From Chrysemys picta bellii (lineage: Eukaryota; Chordata; Testudines; Emydidae): a stretch of 64,000 nt of DNA. Under the pieces are notes generated by a model. That model had not been told where the DNA came from. It saw only the letters and a program-made list of their open reading frames with translations, and ran no database searches. Of this stretch, positions 1 to 15,285 are shown one piece after another (the first letter of the stretch is position 1; each line of letters begins with the position of its first letter). Both the position numbers and the translations under genes were made by a program. The DNA is taken from positions 39,980,882 to 40,044,881 of the forward strand of contig NC_088792.1 in assembly GCF_011386835.1 (NCBI RefSeq). The letters are read 5' to 3'.

Positions 1-25
1 ATGAAAATGCTTTAAAAATTGTACA

Positions 26-51
26 TACATACACACACACACATATATATA
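26..51. repeat. (CA)n/(TA)n microsatellite
   Basis: A short run of CA repeats followed by TA repeats sits directly at the tail side of the adjoining minus-strand CR1 fragment. It may derive from that element's 3' tail. Confidence 0.8.
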
Positions 52-435
52 TTTGAATTGTTATACTGGATAAGATCTCTGTCATCCATTTAGTTCAGTA
101 TTCTGTCTCTGATAGTGGCCAGTACCAGATGCTTGAGAGGAAAGTGCAATAAGCTGCAGTGTGGAGAGGAGGGATAGTTTGCTCCTCAGGGAAATCACCT
201 CAATCCTAATAATTACAGAGTATCTTAAACCTGGAAGCATGAGAGTTTGTATCCCTTCCAAAACACCTTCACATCCTCAAGTCTTTACTTTTATAATTCT
301 GGAAATTCTTGTTAAGTCTTCTAAATGTCCCATTCCTCTTTGAACCTGCTATGTTTTTGGTCCCAACAACCTCTTGTGGCAATGAGTTCCACAGTCTAAT
401 TATGTGTTGCATGAAAAAGATCGGGTTTTTTTAAG
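52..435 (-). mobile_element. CR1 LINE 3'-end fragment
   Basis: Read on the minus strand, this stretch follows a CR1-type 3' region: the sequence around 341-420 gives 'gtggaactcattgccacaag' (the WNSLP-type end of the CR1 coding region). It then runs through a 3' UTR with 'ctggtactggccactatc' and 'tactgaactaaatgg', ending near 'tccagtataacaattc'. This is the same general structure as the plus-strand copy ending at 37960. It is heavily diverged, with no usable frame. Boundaries are approximate. Confidence 0.7.
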
Positions 436-2091
436 TCAAAATTTAAAAAATAAATTAATTAATCATATCTTTACAGAGTCCATAATTATAAATATAAATA
501 TAAAAGTATGTCCATATATAATTTTGTACATTTTCTCACTAATAAACTACTCTTTAATGATCGTAACTGTTCCTTTATGGTTCTGAAGAAAGTTTCATAA
601 TCAAACATAATTTTCACTTCACATGCACAACCTTTTTGTTATTACCAAGTAGCTGTTTTAAAACTGGAAACAGATGACTTTCCCATGGTCCTCAAGCTAC
701 ACATTGACTTTAGCAAAATCCTTCATTTGCAGAATACATTTTTATAGCAGTATCTTTTTGTTCCATGGAAAGACCGGAGAAAAACATCACTTTATGACCC
801 TAAGGGCTAATCAGAAAGGTTAATCAGAAAACTCAAAAACCTCATTAGAGCCTAGTAATCAACATAAGAACTTGGGGGGCAAACATATGAATTCCCAGAG
901 GCTGTATTTCCTGCCACCGTGCATAACTATGCTAACACAGCAATGGATATTATTGAGGGGAAATGCTCTGTTGTTGGCCAGATGTGGGAATAGGAAAAGA
1001 GCCTGCTAAGTAACTTACACTAGATGACACAGGTCTCCACTTGGAAACGTAGATCAATGAATAACAAAGCTAGCCACATACAGAGAGAAAATAGTGAAGA
1101 GCTATTAGTGCCATTAGCATGCAAAATTAATACAATTAAAAATAAAAGACACTTCGTTGAGGGGGACTTGAAGCCCCCAAACCCTGGGACAGCTTTGGGA
1201 AGGATTGGGTCTCCTGGCACAATTCCTCCCAGAGCTCCACAGTGGAGCCCTGCTACTCAGCCAGCTAGATCTGCTAGTTGGCATTGGGGAGCAGGAGGAA
1301 GAAAGGCTACTTGTGCTTAGCTCCCTCCTGCCTATGCACAGGACAGGTCACAGTTCATCCCACAGTTCAGGTAGGTTTAGAATGAAAATATCAAAAACCT
1401 GAGCAAAGGAATAAAAAACCTGTTGGCCTGTAAACCCTCAGTTCAAGGAAGTTTCACAGTCAACTGACACTGAGCAACTTATTATGATACCTTCTATTAT
1501 TAAAGACCTGAAGGCCTCCAGAAGTATTCAGAGAGCATAAATAAATAAATAAATAAATATCAGAGTTAACATATATGGGAATCACATATGACAGATGTTG
1601 ACCTCTGTAAGAGCTGTACATGATGAATTATGCTAACAACACTTTAAACAGTTTTACCTCCTAGTCATAAATTAAGTAACCTTGTTGAAATGGAAGTTGA
1701 TGACAATGACACATTAAATCCCCAAACCAATCATTTCATTCCCATTTCTCAATTTGGAATGAATTAATCTAAAGGAAGAAAATATTCTTTCTATACCGGT
1801 AGAAGATGCTACTGCTATTAAAAGTGAGATTATCACTTCAACAGTCTCTGAATCCAAGTGCTTAAGTGACTTCCACCAGTTCACTAGTGTGACTTCTTTT
1901 AAAACATCATCAGCAAATTTATATTTCTTGAATGGTTCTTATTCCCAAACTGGGTCTTTTTTATGGCCTGGTGCCATTATAGGTTTTCCCTTCTAGTGAG
2001 AGAATGGTATGTTAGATCTCAAATCAATGAAGGCTACAGTCAGAAAGACTGCAAGACTTCTCGAATATGCTGCTCAAACAGTTTCACTTTT
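436..2091. other. PLXDC2 intron, no gene seen
   Basis: AT-rich intronic DNA. The only regular structure I see is a short (AAAT)n run near 1537-1558. Positions 1160-1310 are more GC-rich and could be part of an old repeat, but I cannot name it. Confidence 0.6.
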
Positions 2092-2146
2092 AAAAAGAAG
2101 AACAGGAGTACTTGTGGCACCTTAGAGACTAACAAATTTATTAAAA
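2092..2146 (+). repeat. Fragment of the GTGGCACCTTAGAGACTAAC short interspersed repeat
   Basis: It shares a core of about 50 bp (agtacttgtggcacctta, then gagactaacaaatttatt) with the fuller copy at 30347-30471 in the same orientation. Both ends of the repeat are missing. Confidence 0.8.
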
Positions 2147-4099
2147 GTTTCACTTTTGTTTCTACTGCCTGTCCCTCCCTTCTCACATTTATCTCCAGAC
2201 TTCTTCTCCTTGTCCAGATCTATTCCACCCCCAACAAACTTCTATTCATTGAACTTTTTGAAACTTTGCACTTTCAGAGAGAGGTAAGAGATTGATTCTG
2301 TGTGCACAAATTTGCAGAGGGACAATAGGGTTGAGGTCTGTTATTTCTCACCTCTATACATTATTTATTTATTTATTTATTTGTTTAAAAACATTTGTGC
2401 AGTTAACAAGCATGTTATCTCTGGAGACACAAATCCACAGTTTGAGAACTGCAAAACTAAGCTTCTCTGATGGTATCTTCTAGACTGCACACTAAATCCC
2501 ATTGGGTAGATAGAAAGAGTAACCTAAATCATCTATACAGAAGCCCCTGGAGCCCCATAAGATTGGGTCCCTAATCCATGAACAATTGGAACTTATTTAC
2601 AAAACTTTTCTTAAACATTACATGAATATATCATCTCATACTATAGAATTAGAATTTATAATCCCTATTCCATGATGAGATATCTTTGAGCTATAATACA
2701 TCTTAATGTATCTTAATTAGAAACTTAATTAGAAACTATTTTTAGATAGGTTTTTTCCTCAAAAAGCATTTTATCAAAATGGGGGTTACACAAGGAGGTA
2801 AGGATGGAATCTGTGGAACCAGAGCGACATGACCTTTGAGGAGGAAGAATGTAGCAGTCACGGGGCAACTGCCATCTTCCAGCTGCAGCAGGTGCTGGGG
2901 GAGTGTAGAGGGAGATTATTTCCATCCGAGGCTCTAACCAGTTCCCCCCTCAGCCCACAAAGCATTTACTTGGGTTTGGTACTGGGTTGAGGATCTGCCT
3001 CTGAGCAAGCACTACAGGAATGAGCACCTGATATCTGGCACTTAGATGTAAATACAAGGCCAAGTGGAATGGAAAACAAAAGAGAAATCCCTGCAGATAT
3101 TCAATAGTTTCAGAATAATCGAGGCCAGCTCCCTGTCAAATTTTTGTTGCTAAGAAAGAGAAAATCTTGATAATGAAGATCATCACACAAGTCTGTATTC
3201 TTTTTATTGTGCCTCATTGTAACCAATCCTTAAACACGCAGAAGAAAAACTAACACCAGCCTTTACTCAATATTGCCACCTGTTCACACCAGCCCACACT
3301 AGAGCAATCTGTCTCAAGGAACACCAGCTACAATATTTTAACCCTGAGATTGAAAGTGCTGCCAATTAGCACCACTCTGAAACAGCAACTATTACCCCGG
3401 TGGCTGCCTGTTCTAGTCCCTTCCTCCCCCTTTACAATTTTGTTAATTTAAAGACCATGTTAGTATTCAACTTTCCAGCAACAATGATCAGAGCTCATTG
3501 AAATACTAAGTGAAAAATCTCATTCAACAAACTCAATGATAGCAACTATAAAGGAAACAGAAAACTCTATAAAACAACTATGTTGAAAGGTTAAGCAATG
3601 CAAACCCTTAAGAACAAGGAAATACCCAGTTCTGGGACACACAGCACATTTCCAATGGCAGTTAAAGAGTTCTGCTTCTTTTCAAGGAGCTTTCTCCCAC
3701 AGAGACGGAACCCCTCCTCTAAGGAGAGATTCATCTCCCACACATTGATTATAACCTTAGGAAGTATTCAAAGTTGACACATGTACATAGGTTAAGTGTG
3801 CAATGTGTTATGTGTTCCCAGAGGAAGCATGAAATCACAGTTATATTACACTGCAAGGCAGACTACTGTGCAGAACTATTCACAGGATTGGGCCATAAAC
3901 ATATACACAGTAAGTCTATGGTAAAGGGAAAAATTCCCCATACTCTGAGACTATACAGTGAATCAAAACCTGAACCCGAACACACAGCCCTTTCTACAAG
4001 CTCAACCAGCACGCATAAGAATTCTGTTGCATCTGGAGGGAGACTAAGTATGTTTCATCCATGGTACTGAGCCTTCATCTGTACAGTGGAAATGGGGAA
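2147..4099. other. PLXDC2 intron, no gene seen
   Basis: Intronic DNA with a short (ATTT)n run near 2360-2382. I see no coding exon, RNA gene or clear repeat boundary. Confidence 0.55.
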
Positions 4100-4640
4100 G
4101 TCAGCAGCTACTGACTTGGAAAACTGGTACTCTTGGTAACAAGCAAGTACCACACTGCTCTGACAGTCTGTACCCCTTGGTTCACCCTTTTTACAAGACT
4201 ATGATAAATTGTATACAAAGTATGTGTTGTGAGATTGAGACTGGTTCCCTGGGGTTCAACCTGGAACTGGGATATTGCTGAGTCCTCTGTCTTATCAACC
4301 TGAGCTCCCACTCACACTGTGATGCTTTGACAAGCTGCAAACCTCTCCAGGTCCTGCACTTACACAGACATCCACAGGCAGGGACACTCCCAGCTGAGTT
4401 ACATGAATGCTTCTCCTAGCCACTCATGAACCAACAACAGAGAGGCTCCAGACAATTCCCCACAGCTCCCCAGCCTGGGACCCCAGAGCTGTACCATCAT
4501 GCCCTGGTCAGAAGCCTGACCAATAAAAATTTATTACCCAGTCCGCCCCTCCCTCAATGTGGAGAGGACATGCACCAGCTCTTGTTCCTGAGCAGATTAC
4601 CCATGCAGTTCAAGATAGTTACCTAGGAAATTAAAGTAAA
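4100..4640. repeat. Possible unassigned interspersed repeat (LTR-like?)
   Basis: This stretch is richer in GC and in phrases such as 'gaggctccagacaattcccc' and 'cagcctgggaccccagagct' than its surroundings, and it resembles dispersed LTR-type sequence I associate with turtle genomes. No terminal repeats or target-site duplication were found, so the assignment is weak. Confidence 0.3.
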
Positions 4641-5080
4641 ATCACAATCTGAGTGCTATAAACTAGACAGGATTTGAATCAAGCCGTTTCTTAGCCTGAT
4701 GGTATAGTTCCTTAATACACAAGCTGGGATTCTTCTTTCTGGAATTGAAAAAAGTCAATTCATTTCTCCCCTGCTTAAGTTTTCCCTCCTTTGTGGCTTC
4801 TGACCAATTTCCACAACCAGCATTACAGCTCTGATCACAAAAGGAAGTAAAAACAAATGGAGAATGGGGAAATACTTAAACAGAAAATTATTCAGACTAT
4901 TTGTTTTTCTGCTGAAAACACTTTTAGATCAGTTTCACTTGAGCAACTGGAGGTTTTTCAACATGACAATTATTTTGTGATGTGCTTTCTGTGGAAAGGA
5001 ACATTTCCCAAATAAATACTGCACTTCATCTCTTGACATCTGAAGAAAACAGCTGCAGGAAACTCTTGTCAGATTCCTTA

Positions 5081-6088
<1,008 letters not shown>

Positions 6089-6921
6089 TATATACTCGAT
6101 CATAAGCCAGTTCGTTTATAAGGCAACCCCCCCAAAATGGATATGTAAAAATGGAAAATTTTTATAACCTGTTCATAAGCTGACCCTATAATTCAGGGGT
6201 CAGCAAACTTTGGTTCCCAGCTCCATCAGGATAAGTCATCGGTGGGCCGAGATGGTTTGTTTACCTTGAGCGTCCGCAGGCACGGAGGTAAACCTAAGTA
6301 AACAAAGTGTCCCAGCGCGCCAGCTGCTTACCCTGATGGGCCGGGACAGCAACTGGTGGGGAAATTTTTTTTTGGGGTGTGGGAGAAGCTGGGAGTCAGG
6401 GGAGTAACCCCCGTGACCACCCTCCATATGACCCCACCCCTAGCCTGGGACCCCCACACTCTCCCCATCCCATCCCTGCCTTAGCTGGGGAAGGCCAGGG
6501 GAGGATGTCTCTGACTTGGCTGGAGCTGCTCCAGCAGGCTGAGCAGCACGGGTGCAGCCTGCTCTGGCTGGCCAGACTGGGTGGCGTGCCCGCATGTTCC
6601 AGCGGGCTGGGCCGGGTGGCACGGCCACTGCATGCGCTGGTGGCGTGGCTCTGGGGGGCGGAGCCAAACGGCACGGCTGTAGCCTGCCAACCCCTGAGCT
6701 GCAGCTGCTTTGGAGGCTAGGGGGAGAGCAGTGTGGCCAGAAGCGGAGAGACTCTGGCCCTGCCACTTCCCTTCTGGCTGTGCTGCCTCTTCTTGCTCCC
6801 TCTGTTGGGGGGGGAGGGGCTGTGTCCCACCTCTCCCTCTCTGTACCCGTTCATAAGCCGACCCCCTTCTCTGGTGCTTCCCTTTTTTACTAAAAAAATT
6901 CAGCTTATGAATGAGTATATA
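6089..6921. mobile_element. TA-flanked non-autonomous DNA transposon (Tc1/mariner-like ends)
   Basis: The left end reads TATATACTCGATCATAAGCC. The right end, reverse complemented, reads TATATACTCATTCATAAGCT, giving a clear terminal inverted repeat with an outer TA. 'Cataagcc' motifs also recur just inside both ends. The interior (about 6190-6900) is GC-rich and contains a palindromic block built on 'ccatcaggataag' and 'cttaccctgatggg'. The several overlapping GC-rich open frames here have no recognisable domain and are not genes. No transposase is present. The superfamily is inferred from the TA flanks only. Confidence 0.7.
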
Positions 6922-9900
6922 CAGTACTATTTATTGTCCATGTGCTTCTTCTGCTATACATTATTTCCAACAGCACAGTTAAAAAAGGCCAATTTTTCTG
7001 ACCACAACAATACTGAGGGACTCAGGTAAAACGTAAGAGCCACTCAATATTGGGCAAGAAAAATATGTACTCATAAAAAAGGAGCAAAGAAGCAGTAGAT
7101 TTTCCTGTTTAAATAGATATGGTCCCTTCTGAGTGACCAGCATAACAGTATTTATTTCTTCTCTATCCTCTTTAGTTTATAATTATCTTACTTTTTTCTT
7201 CCTTTCTTATAAGCCCATTCATCTTTCCTATTGTGTATCTACATCTTCAACATTTTGTTTTTAATCTTCACTGTTCTAGGTCTTGCCTCCAGACTATTTC
7301 TTTCTGCCCAGACCAGAAAGTAGAGGGCTTTTTTTATTTTTAGCTTAACATTAACAATTGTTATTTCCATCCATATTTCCCCTTATCCCTGTTGAGCTCA
7401 TTTAGAATAGCTTTTACAATAATTTAGAACCACTTTGGCAAAAATCTGTGCCCCCTTAGCAATACAGCAGGACTCTGAATTCAAATCTGTACTATTAAAA
7501 GACCCAGCCTGTGCCCATTCAACAAATATTGAGCTTTCATTGATTTCATTTGTACAGTTGGGCCCTAAATCCTGGGACTGTAATATCTGTTTAATACAAT
7601 ATTAGGATTTAAATAATCATCTAATACAGGGCATTAATGTCTGTTTTTAATGGTGTATTTTTAAGGACACCCATCATTTAAGACATGCTCACCTTTCCAG
7701 CTATAAAGCTTATATCAACTTTTGCAGTTATAATGCTGTAGGGTTGATATGCCCGGCAGGAGAAAGGCACAAGTGATAGAATTTGTGTGCACAAAAGAGA
7801 ATTGTGTATTAACTAAATATCTGGTAGCTTCCCAATTCAGCAAATCTGTTATTAGATGTCTTACCAATGAATCTGTGCATCCAAATCACAACTGGAAATT
7901 TCATTTTATTAGCAAAATGTTAATGAAAAATAAAAATAAATAAAAACGGTGAGAAGGAGTTGTACATGGGAAAATATAATCCTTTTTATTTTCAAAGGTA
8001 GGATAGAAACAAAGGGAGACTGTATTAATGGACTCTTTCATGATTCCAGTGACAATTGCTGAATAACATCATTAAGCATTGATAGTGCAGGACTTAGAAC
8101 TAACACACCTCATGGCTAATCTGCCTTGTTCCTTTTCCCTTGAAAAACAGGAGTAAGAAATGGTATATGGCAACTCAGAAACTTTATGTACCTTTCAGTA
8201 TTGCAGAACACATTTATTTACCTGTAGATTGAACAGGTATTTTGTCCATTAGTTTATCTTAATTTTGAGGTGATGGTGGAAGAAAGGTGACACCATAATT
8301 CTTAGCATTCCCAGAAAGAATCATACAGAAAATACTTATGGGCAAATTGCCATGTCAGAAACACTGGTTTCTTGATGTGTCAGTCCCAGAGATATCATTG
8401 TGTTCTATAGGCAGTTGTTACAGAAGTGATATCCCAGCATGGCCCTGAGGTGGGCATTATTAATGTCCTGTATACAGATAGTTGCAACTGTCCTAATAGC
8501 TGCACAACTTTGAAATGACACTGTCTATAATTGCAGGGTTGTACTTCATTTTCCTTCCTTATATCCATTAGGAAAATACATTTTCTTACTTTGGAATTTT
8601 TCATTTTTTCCCCTAAATTTTCATAATTTCTAATTTTTCTGTCTTATTTTATCATTTCTAATTATCTAATTTTTTCACGTTTTATTTTTAAAAATAAACA
8701 AATGCAAACACTAATGAGGTACCCTACAATAAATAAACATTAGGGCAGTGGAAGGTAAACAAACCCAAATATCACTCAGGATACAAATTTCAGTGTCAAA
8801 ATTCCAAGTAGTAATATATTATAAATAATTTTAAAAATTAAAACTACAAAAATAACAGAGGTTCTCATCCAAGAAATGAGAACATTTAGATTGTCAAATT
8901 ATTGAAACATTGAGGCAGGAGGTCAAATTTGAGATCTTACTGCAAATCTAGGGAAAACTAAATGTCCAATGAACCTTTCCAAATTATAGCTTTGCAAAAT
9001 TACCTTTCTAGTTCATTATGACTTCAAGCTCCAAACAGTTTACAAGCTGATACAATAATGTTCAAGCTTTATTACATCTGTTCAGAACCCCCAAATTACA
9101 AAATGGATTAACACTGAGCTTTTAAGTAAATCTGAATCCTTGTTTTCTTATACTAAAGAATGATGCTTAAGAAGTCATCAGCATCTAAATTACTAAGTCT
9201 AAGCAAGATGTGTGAATTGACCTTTCATTGAGTAATGAAGGAGTTTCATCGCTGCACAAGGAGATGAGAGATGTTTCTGCCCAGCTCCAACTAGACCGCC
9301 CATTTGGCATTTTTAACACTATACTAGTTTTATGGTTTCTTATTTTTTCAAAAGTCATCACAGTGATCATTTGTAAGGAAGCATAAAGCTATGAACTGGT
9401 GTCAAGTACAACTATAGCCCACATTCCTTTTCTCTAGATGCAAGATTAGAATTTTGACCTAACTATAATCAGTCTTTTAGAATTACCATTTTTTACTCTT
9501 TGAACTAAAAGTCATGGACCCTGGGCTAGCAGAAAGCCGAGTGAATTATGAAAGCAATATTAAAACCATAATTCATTAAAAAGGCTTTTAGTGTAGAGAG
9601 TCTTTTTTAATTTTCCTGTAAAACATCTATGTAGGAGCCAGTTTGTTGAATGAGTCCAATTCCAGACTATCATTCCAGGGCAGCTGAGCCATGCAGCATA
9701 TGTGGGTGTTGCCTGATCAAACATGTAAATACAAATCAATTACACACAGAGAAATAAAACCTTACCGGTAGATTAATTGGTACTTATCCATCTTTAAGAG
9801 AGGACATAAAACAGAGGTCTCGAGAGAAGTCTTAAAAACAATAGCAAAATCTATGCCTGGATTTTTATGCCTATAATTGAATTTTGTGGGCAAACATCAG

Positions 9901-9957
9901 TACTTACATCTCTGTCTATTATGGACACAAAGCAGTGGATTCACAGTTACTCTCTGA
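6922..9957. other. PLXDC2 intron, no gene seen
   Basis: About 3 kb of AT-rich intronic DNA. I find no exon with splice sites, no structured RNA and no repeat I can delimit. Confidence 0.6.
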
Positions 9958-10141
9958 GGTGAATATGAAATGGATTAGTTAAACCACATTACATCCCTGT
10001 GTGGATGCTGTTAATCAGAATTAAAGGGACCTTAATTTGGTTTAGTTGAAGGTTTAATAGGGTTTAACTAATCCACTTCAAATTCACATCTTTAGTTCAT
10101 TTGGATTAATTTTCCTGGCTATCCAATGTGTAGACAAGCTT
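9958..10141. mobile_element. Harbinger-type MITE fragment with internal hairpin
   Basis: Positions about 9959-9986 (gtgaatatgaaatggattag, then ttaaacc) are the imperfect inverse of about 10057-10086 (ggtttaactaatccacttca, then aattcac). The right end reads 'tgtgtagacaagc', the TCTACAC-type terminus shared with the other Harbinger-like elements of this window. The left terminus is not clear. Confidence 0.55.
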
Positions 10142-10159
10142 GTATGGGCATGAAGAATC

Positions 10160-10585
10160 CAGACCTAGCTATGACGACCTAATCCCTGGTGTGGACAGCA
10201 CTAGGTTGATAGAAGAATTCTTCTGTCGACCTAGCTACCGCTTCTCGGGGGATGGATTACATACACCAATCCGAAAACCTCTCCTGCCGGCATAGGCAGT
10301 GTCTTCACTGAAGCACTACAGTATGCAGGGCCGGCTCCAGGGTTTTGGCCGCCCCAAGCAGCCAAACAAAAAAAAAAAACGTGATCGTGATCTGCGGCGA
10401 CAATTTGGCGGGAGGTCCTTCGCTCCGAGCAGGAGTGAGGGACCGTCTGCCGAATTGCCGCCGAACAGCTGGACGTGCCGCCCCTCTCCGAAGTGGCCAC
10501 CCCAAGCACCTGCTTGGTAAGCTGGTGCCTGGAGCCGGCCCTGACAGTCTGGTGCAGCTCTGCCACTGCAGCATTGTAAGTGTCA
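10160..10585. mobile_element. Harbinger-type MITE, split by a later MITE insertion
   Basis: The left part (10160-10325) includes 'gtgtggacagcactagg', the palindrome GAAGAATTCTTC at 10212-10223 and 'cgacctagctaccgcttctc'. The right part resumes after 10543 with 'gtgcagctctgccactgcag' and ends near 'gtaagtgt'. The two halves read as one element interrupted at 'ctacagtatg' by the unit at 10326-10543. Family assignment rests on my memory of similar turtle repeats, and the outer ends are approximate. Confidence 0.55.
10326..10543. mobile_element. hAT-type MITE with 8-bp target-site duplication
   Basis: This 218-bp element has terminal inverted repeats CAGGGCCGGCTCCAGG and CCTGGAGCCGGCCCTG. Direct repeats ACAGTATG (10318-10325) and ACAGTCTG (10544-10551) flank it with one mismatch. 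CAG...CTG ends with an 8-bp duplication are typical of hAT transposons. The open frames inside have no recognisable domain. Confidence 0.85.
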
Positions 10586-12454
<1,869 letters not shown>

Positions 12455-12604
12455 TTAAAATGGAAAATGTCTCCCAGACATTTCTAAATTTTGTCTTTGA
12501 AATACTAAGTTTTATTGTTTCTTAAAGCAACAAATAAGACCAAACTGTTTCTATGGCAAGTAAACTAATAAGGAAAAGGTACAAACTTTAAATCTAGTAT
12601 AGTG

Positions 12605-12664
12605 TATATTATATATATATATATACACACACACATACATACACTATATATATATATATATGTA
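12605..12664. repeat. (TA)n(CA)n(TA)n microsatellite
   Basis: Alternating TA, CA and TA dinucleotide tracts of about 60 bp. Confidence 0.9.
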
Positions 12665-13147
12665 TAAAATAAATAAAATAGGAGGCAAGTATTTGCCTTG
12701 CATGTTATAATCTTATCTTACAAATGAAATTTTAGTCATCCCCAAAAACTCAGATATATAGCTGCTGTAAAGGCCTTACTGAAATCTGTGGGAAAATGAA
12801 TGCTGACTTCCAAGTGAGTGATGGCCAGTAAATCCCCTGTGACAACTTCTCCGCTTTAATAACAGCAACAAGCAGTACTACTTTCAGCTAATGGCTTTAC
12901 AATGATGGAATTTGTAATGTGTTTTCCTTTTATTGACCTGCTTTTTATTAGAATGCACATTATTGATAATAAAAATTGTTCTTTGGTATGTGTCAGACTA
13001 CTCTACTATTTCATCTTAAATTAGCATGAGATTATTTTTTTATTGTATGTGTTCCACTCAATAAAGAGATCTAACTACTTAATGGATTCTGCTGTACCAA
13101 AGCCAGAATGTCCATCTCTCTAGTGAATGTTTATTAGAGGTATCAAC

Positions 13148-13895
13148 TAGAGCTGTATGAATAACTGATTTTTTGGTTTGCTGGAAGTTTTGAAAAACTT
13201 CTTCCAGTTGACCAGAATCAAAGTTTGTGTGTGCGTGTCTGTGTGTTTTACAAATCTGAAAAGTTGGAAACAATTTTGGGGGGTCAAATTAAATATTTTG
13301 TTCGACTAGAAAATGAAACTTTTCATTTTAGGTATTTTAATAAAAGTGAAGGAAATAAGAGGCTACATTCAACAACAAAAAAAAAAAACCCAACGCAAAC
13401 CAAATTTTAAAAACCCAAAGAGGAGGAGGCGTCCCTCATAAACTTTAGCCTAGTGGTTAGGGCACTCAGCTGCGCTGTAGGAGATTCATGTCTGAATCCC
13501 TGCTCTGGAGCAAGAACCCATGTCTTCCCCAGCCCAGGTGAATGCCCTAATCAGCAGGCAATGGAATCATTCTCACTCTCTTTTTCTGGCCAGTGACTAT
13601 TCAACCGTTTTATTCAAAGTAGAACAGCTTCAAGAAGAGATTGAGAGGTAACTTCCCAGAATACCTTATAATTGCTTCTTTGTGAATGGGGGCAAACTTC
13701 CTTCGTGAATCTAGACTGAAAATGTGAAATGTCTCCTTTTGATGAAAGGAATCATTTCCATTTTTTTTCCGTTTAGTCCAAAACAATTTGCCAAAATCGA
13801 CACCAATTCAGAAATATGTTTCAGTTGACCTGAATCTGCATTTTAGGGCAAAAAAAGTCTCATCTGAAAAAATTCACCCACTTCTAGGCTCAACC
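13148..13895 (+). repeat. Old interspersed repeat with an inverted tRNA-like core
   Basis: The core at 13445-13560 starts with TAGCCTAGTGG, which fits the pol III A-box consensus TRGYNNARNGG. It is followed about 35 bp later by a B-box-like 'gtctgaatcc'. A second, inverted tRNA-like arm follows (ggtgaatgccctaatcagca). Both flanks, 'gctgtatgaataactgattt' and 'cagttgacctgaatctgcat', belong to a longer unit that recurs around 33700-34225. A simple AT/GT-rich stretch lies at 13225-13250. There is no open frame of note. Confidence 0.6.
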
Positions 13896-14017
13896 CCTAT
13901 AAAATCCTAACTGTTCAGGGTAATAAATTACCATACATATGTTTTGAACTAAAATTCCTAGTTCTGCGGTTTCTAAACTGACAGTACTTAATGCTCATGC
14001 TTAAACATCCCCAGAAG

Positions 14018-14258
14018 CAGGGCCACCCAGAGGGGGGGGCAAGTGGGACAATTTGCCCCAGGACCCGCAGGGGCCCCCATGAGAGTTTTTCGGGGTCCCT
14101 GGAGCGGGGTCCTTCACTTGCTCCGGGGGCCCTGGAAAACTCTCATGGGGCCTGGGCCCCCAGAGCTTCTTCCGCTCCGGGTCTTCAGCAGCAATTCGGC
14201 GGCGGGGGCCCCCCACCGCCGAAGACCTCAGGTCCCCTGAATCCTCTGGGCAGCCCTG
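14018..14258. mobile_element. hAT-type MITE with perfect 8-bp target-site duplication
   Basis: This 241-bp GC-rich element begins CAGGGCCACCCAGAGG and ends CCTCTGGGCAGCCCTG. CCCAGAAG is repeated exactly at 14010-14017 and 14259-14266. The perfect duplication suggests a fairly young insertion. The open frames across it are due to its G/C-rich composition. Confidence 0.9.
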
Positions 14259-15061
14259 CCCAGAAGCAAAGTCAAAGGTAAAATACGTGAGGACTGGATT
14301 TGCTATAATGGATCATACCATTAAGTGCACCAAGTTCTGCTTAAAACAGTGACAATTTTGTGATATTTCAGAAGAAGTTCAGTGCCTTTGTCCACTTCTG
14401 CAATGCTGTATATGGTGCACATGATGGGCAAGACACTCAAAGGTGATAAGTTATTTTGAATGGCCAAGTTGAGCATCCACTACTCTGAAGCTCAAGTCCC
14501 TTTCAAAGCATCTCAAGCTGAGCATCTAAAATCTGAGGCCCTCAAATTCACTAGTCAATTTTGAAAATCTTGGCCAGTGAGCATAATAAAACAACTAGCC
14601 CCATAGTACTCCGGTGAGTAAAGTCATTAATGTTTCTAAGCCGCATTGAGATCTTTGGATGGAAGCCTCAACAGAAGGGTTAAGTATTGTTAGTATAACA
14701 TGCAGAAAAATGTAACACTCTACTCTGTGACAATCAGCTTATGCCCAATGGCACAAAATTGTTACCTTTCTTCGGCACACAAAAGATGTTGAAATTTGAC
14801 ATGATTATTTTTGTGTGTGCGCGCGCGCACACACACACACTTTGTAGTATAATAGTGTTCAAAAGCCCCAGTCAGGATCAAGATCCCATTGTGCTGAGTG
14901 CCGTAGCATGGATTAAAATATAGTCCCCGGCCTGAAGAGTTTTCCATCTACTTTAAGATAACATACAACAAGTGGGTGTAACAATCAATTGGAAGGGAAA
15001 GGTAGGATGGAGGTAATAGGGATAGGAACAATGGGATAGAAGCAATGATAAAAATAGATCC
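14259..15061. other. PLXDC2 intron with a (GT)(GC)(CA) tract
   Basis: Positions 14812-14840 are a 29-nt strictly alternating pyrimidine-purine tract (TG, then CG, then CA repeats) whose centre is a perfect palindrome. No gene is seen in the rest. Confidence 0.75.
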
Positions 15062-15285
15062 ATAATAATAATTAGCTCTTATATAGTACTTTACAGAGGA
15101 GGTCAGTATTATTCCCCTCCCACACCCCCACATTTTTGCAGGTGGGGGAAACAGAGGTACAGAGAGGGGAACTCTCTTGCCCAAATCATACAGCAGGTCT
15201 GTTACAAAGCCAGGAATAGAAGCTAGCTCTCCTGCATGCCACGCCAATGCTCCAGCCACTACACCACTAGCCATGCAACGACAAC
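15062..15285 (-). mobile_element. MIR-type CORE-SINE
   Basis: In the plus direction it reads 'ggtgggggaaacagaggtac', 'agagaggggaactctcttgc' and 'ccaaatcatacagcaggtct', ending 'ccactacaccactagcc'. This is the reverse complement of the MIR consensus (its tRNA-like head lies at the right). It is an ancient amniote SINE, considerably diverged. Confidence 0.8.

Noticed and set aside
2725..2925. Possible further PLXDC2 exon on the minus strand
   Set aside because: The translated open frame does not resemble the next segment of PLXDC2 and no acceptor/donor pair with the needed phase was found.
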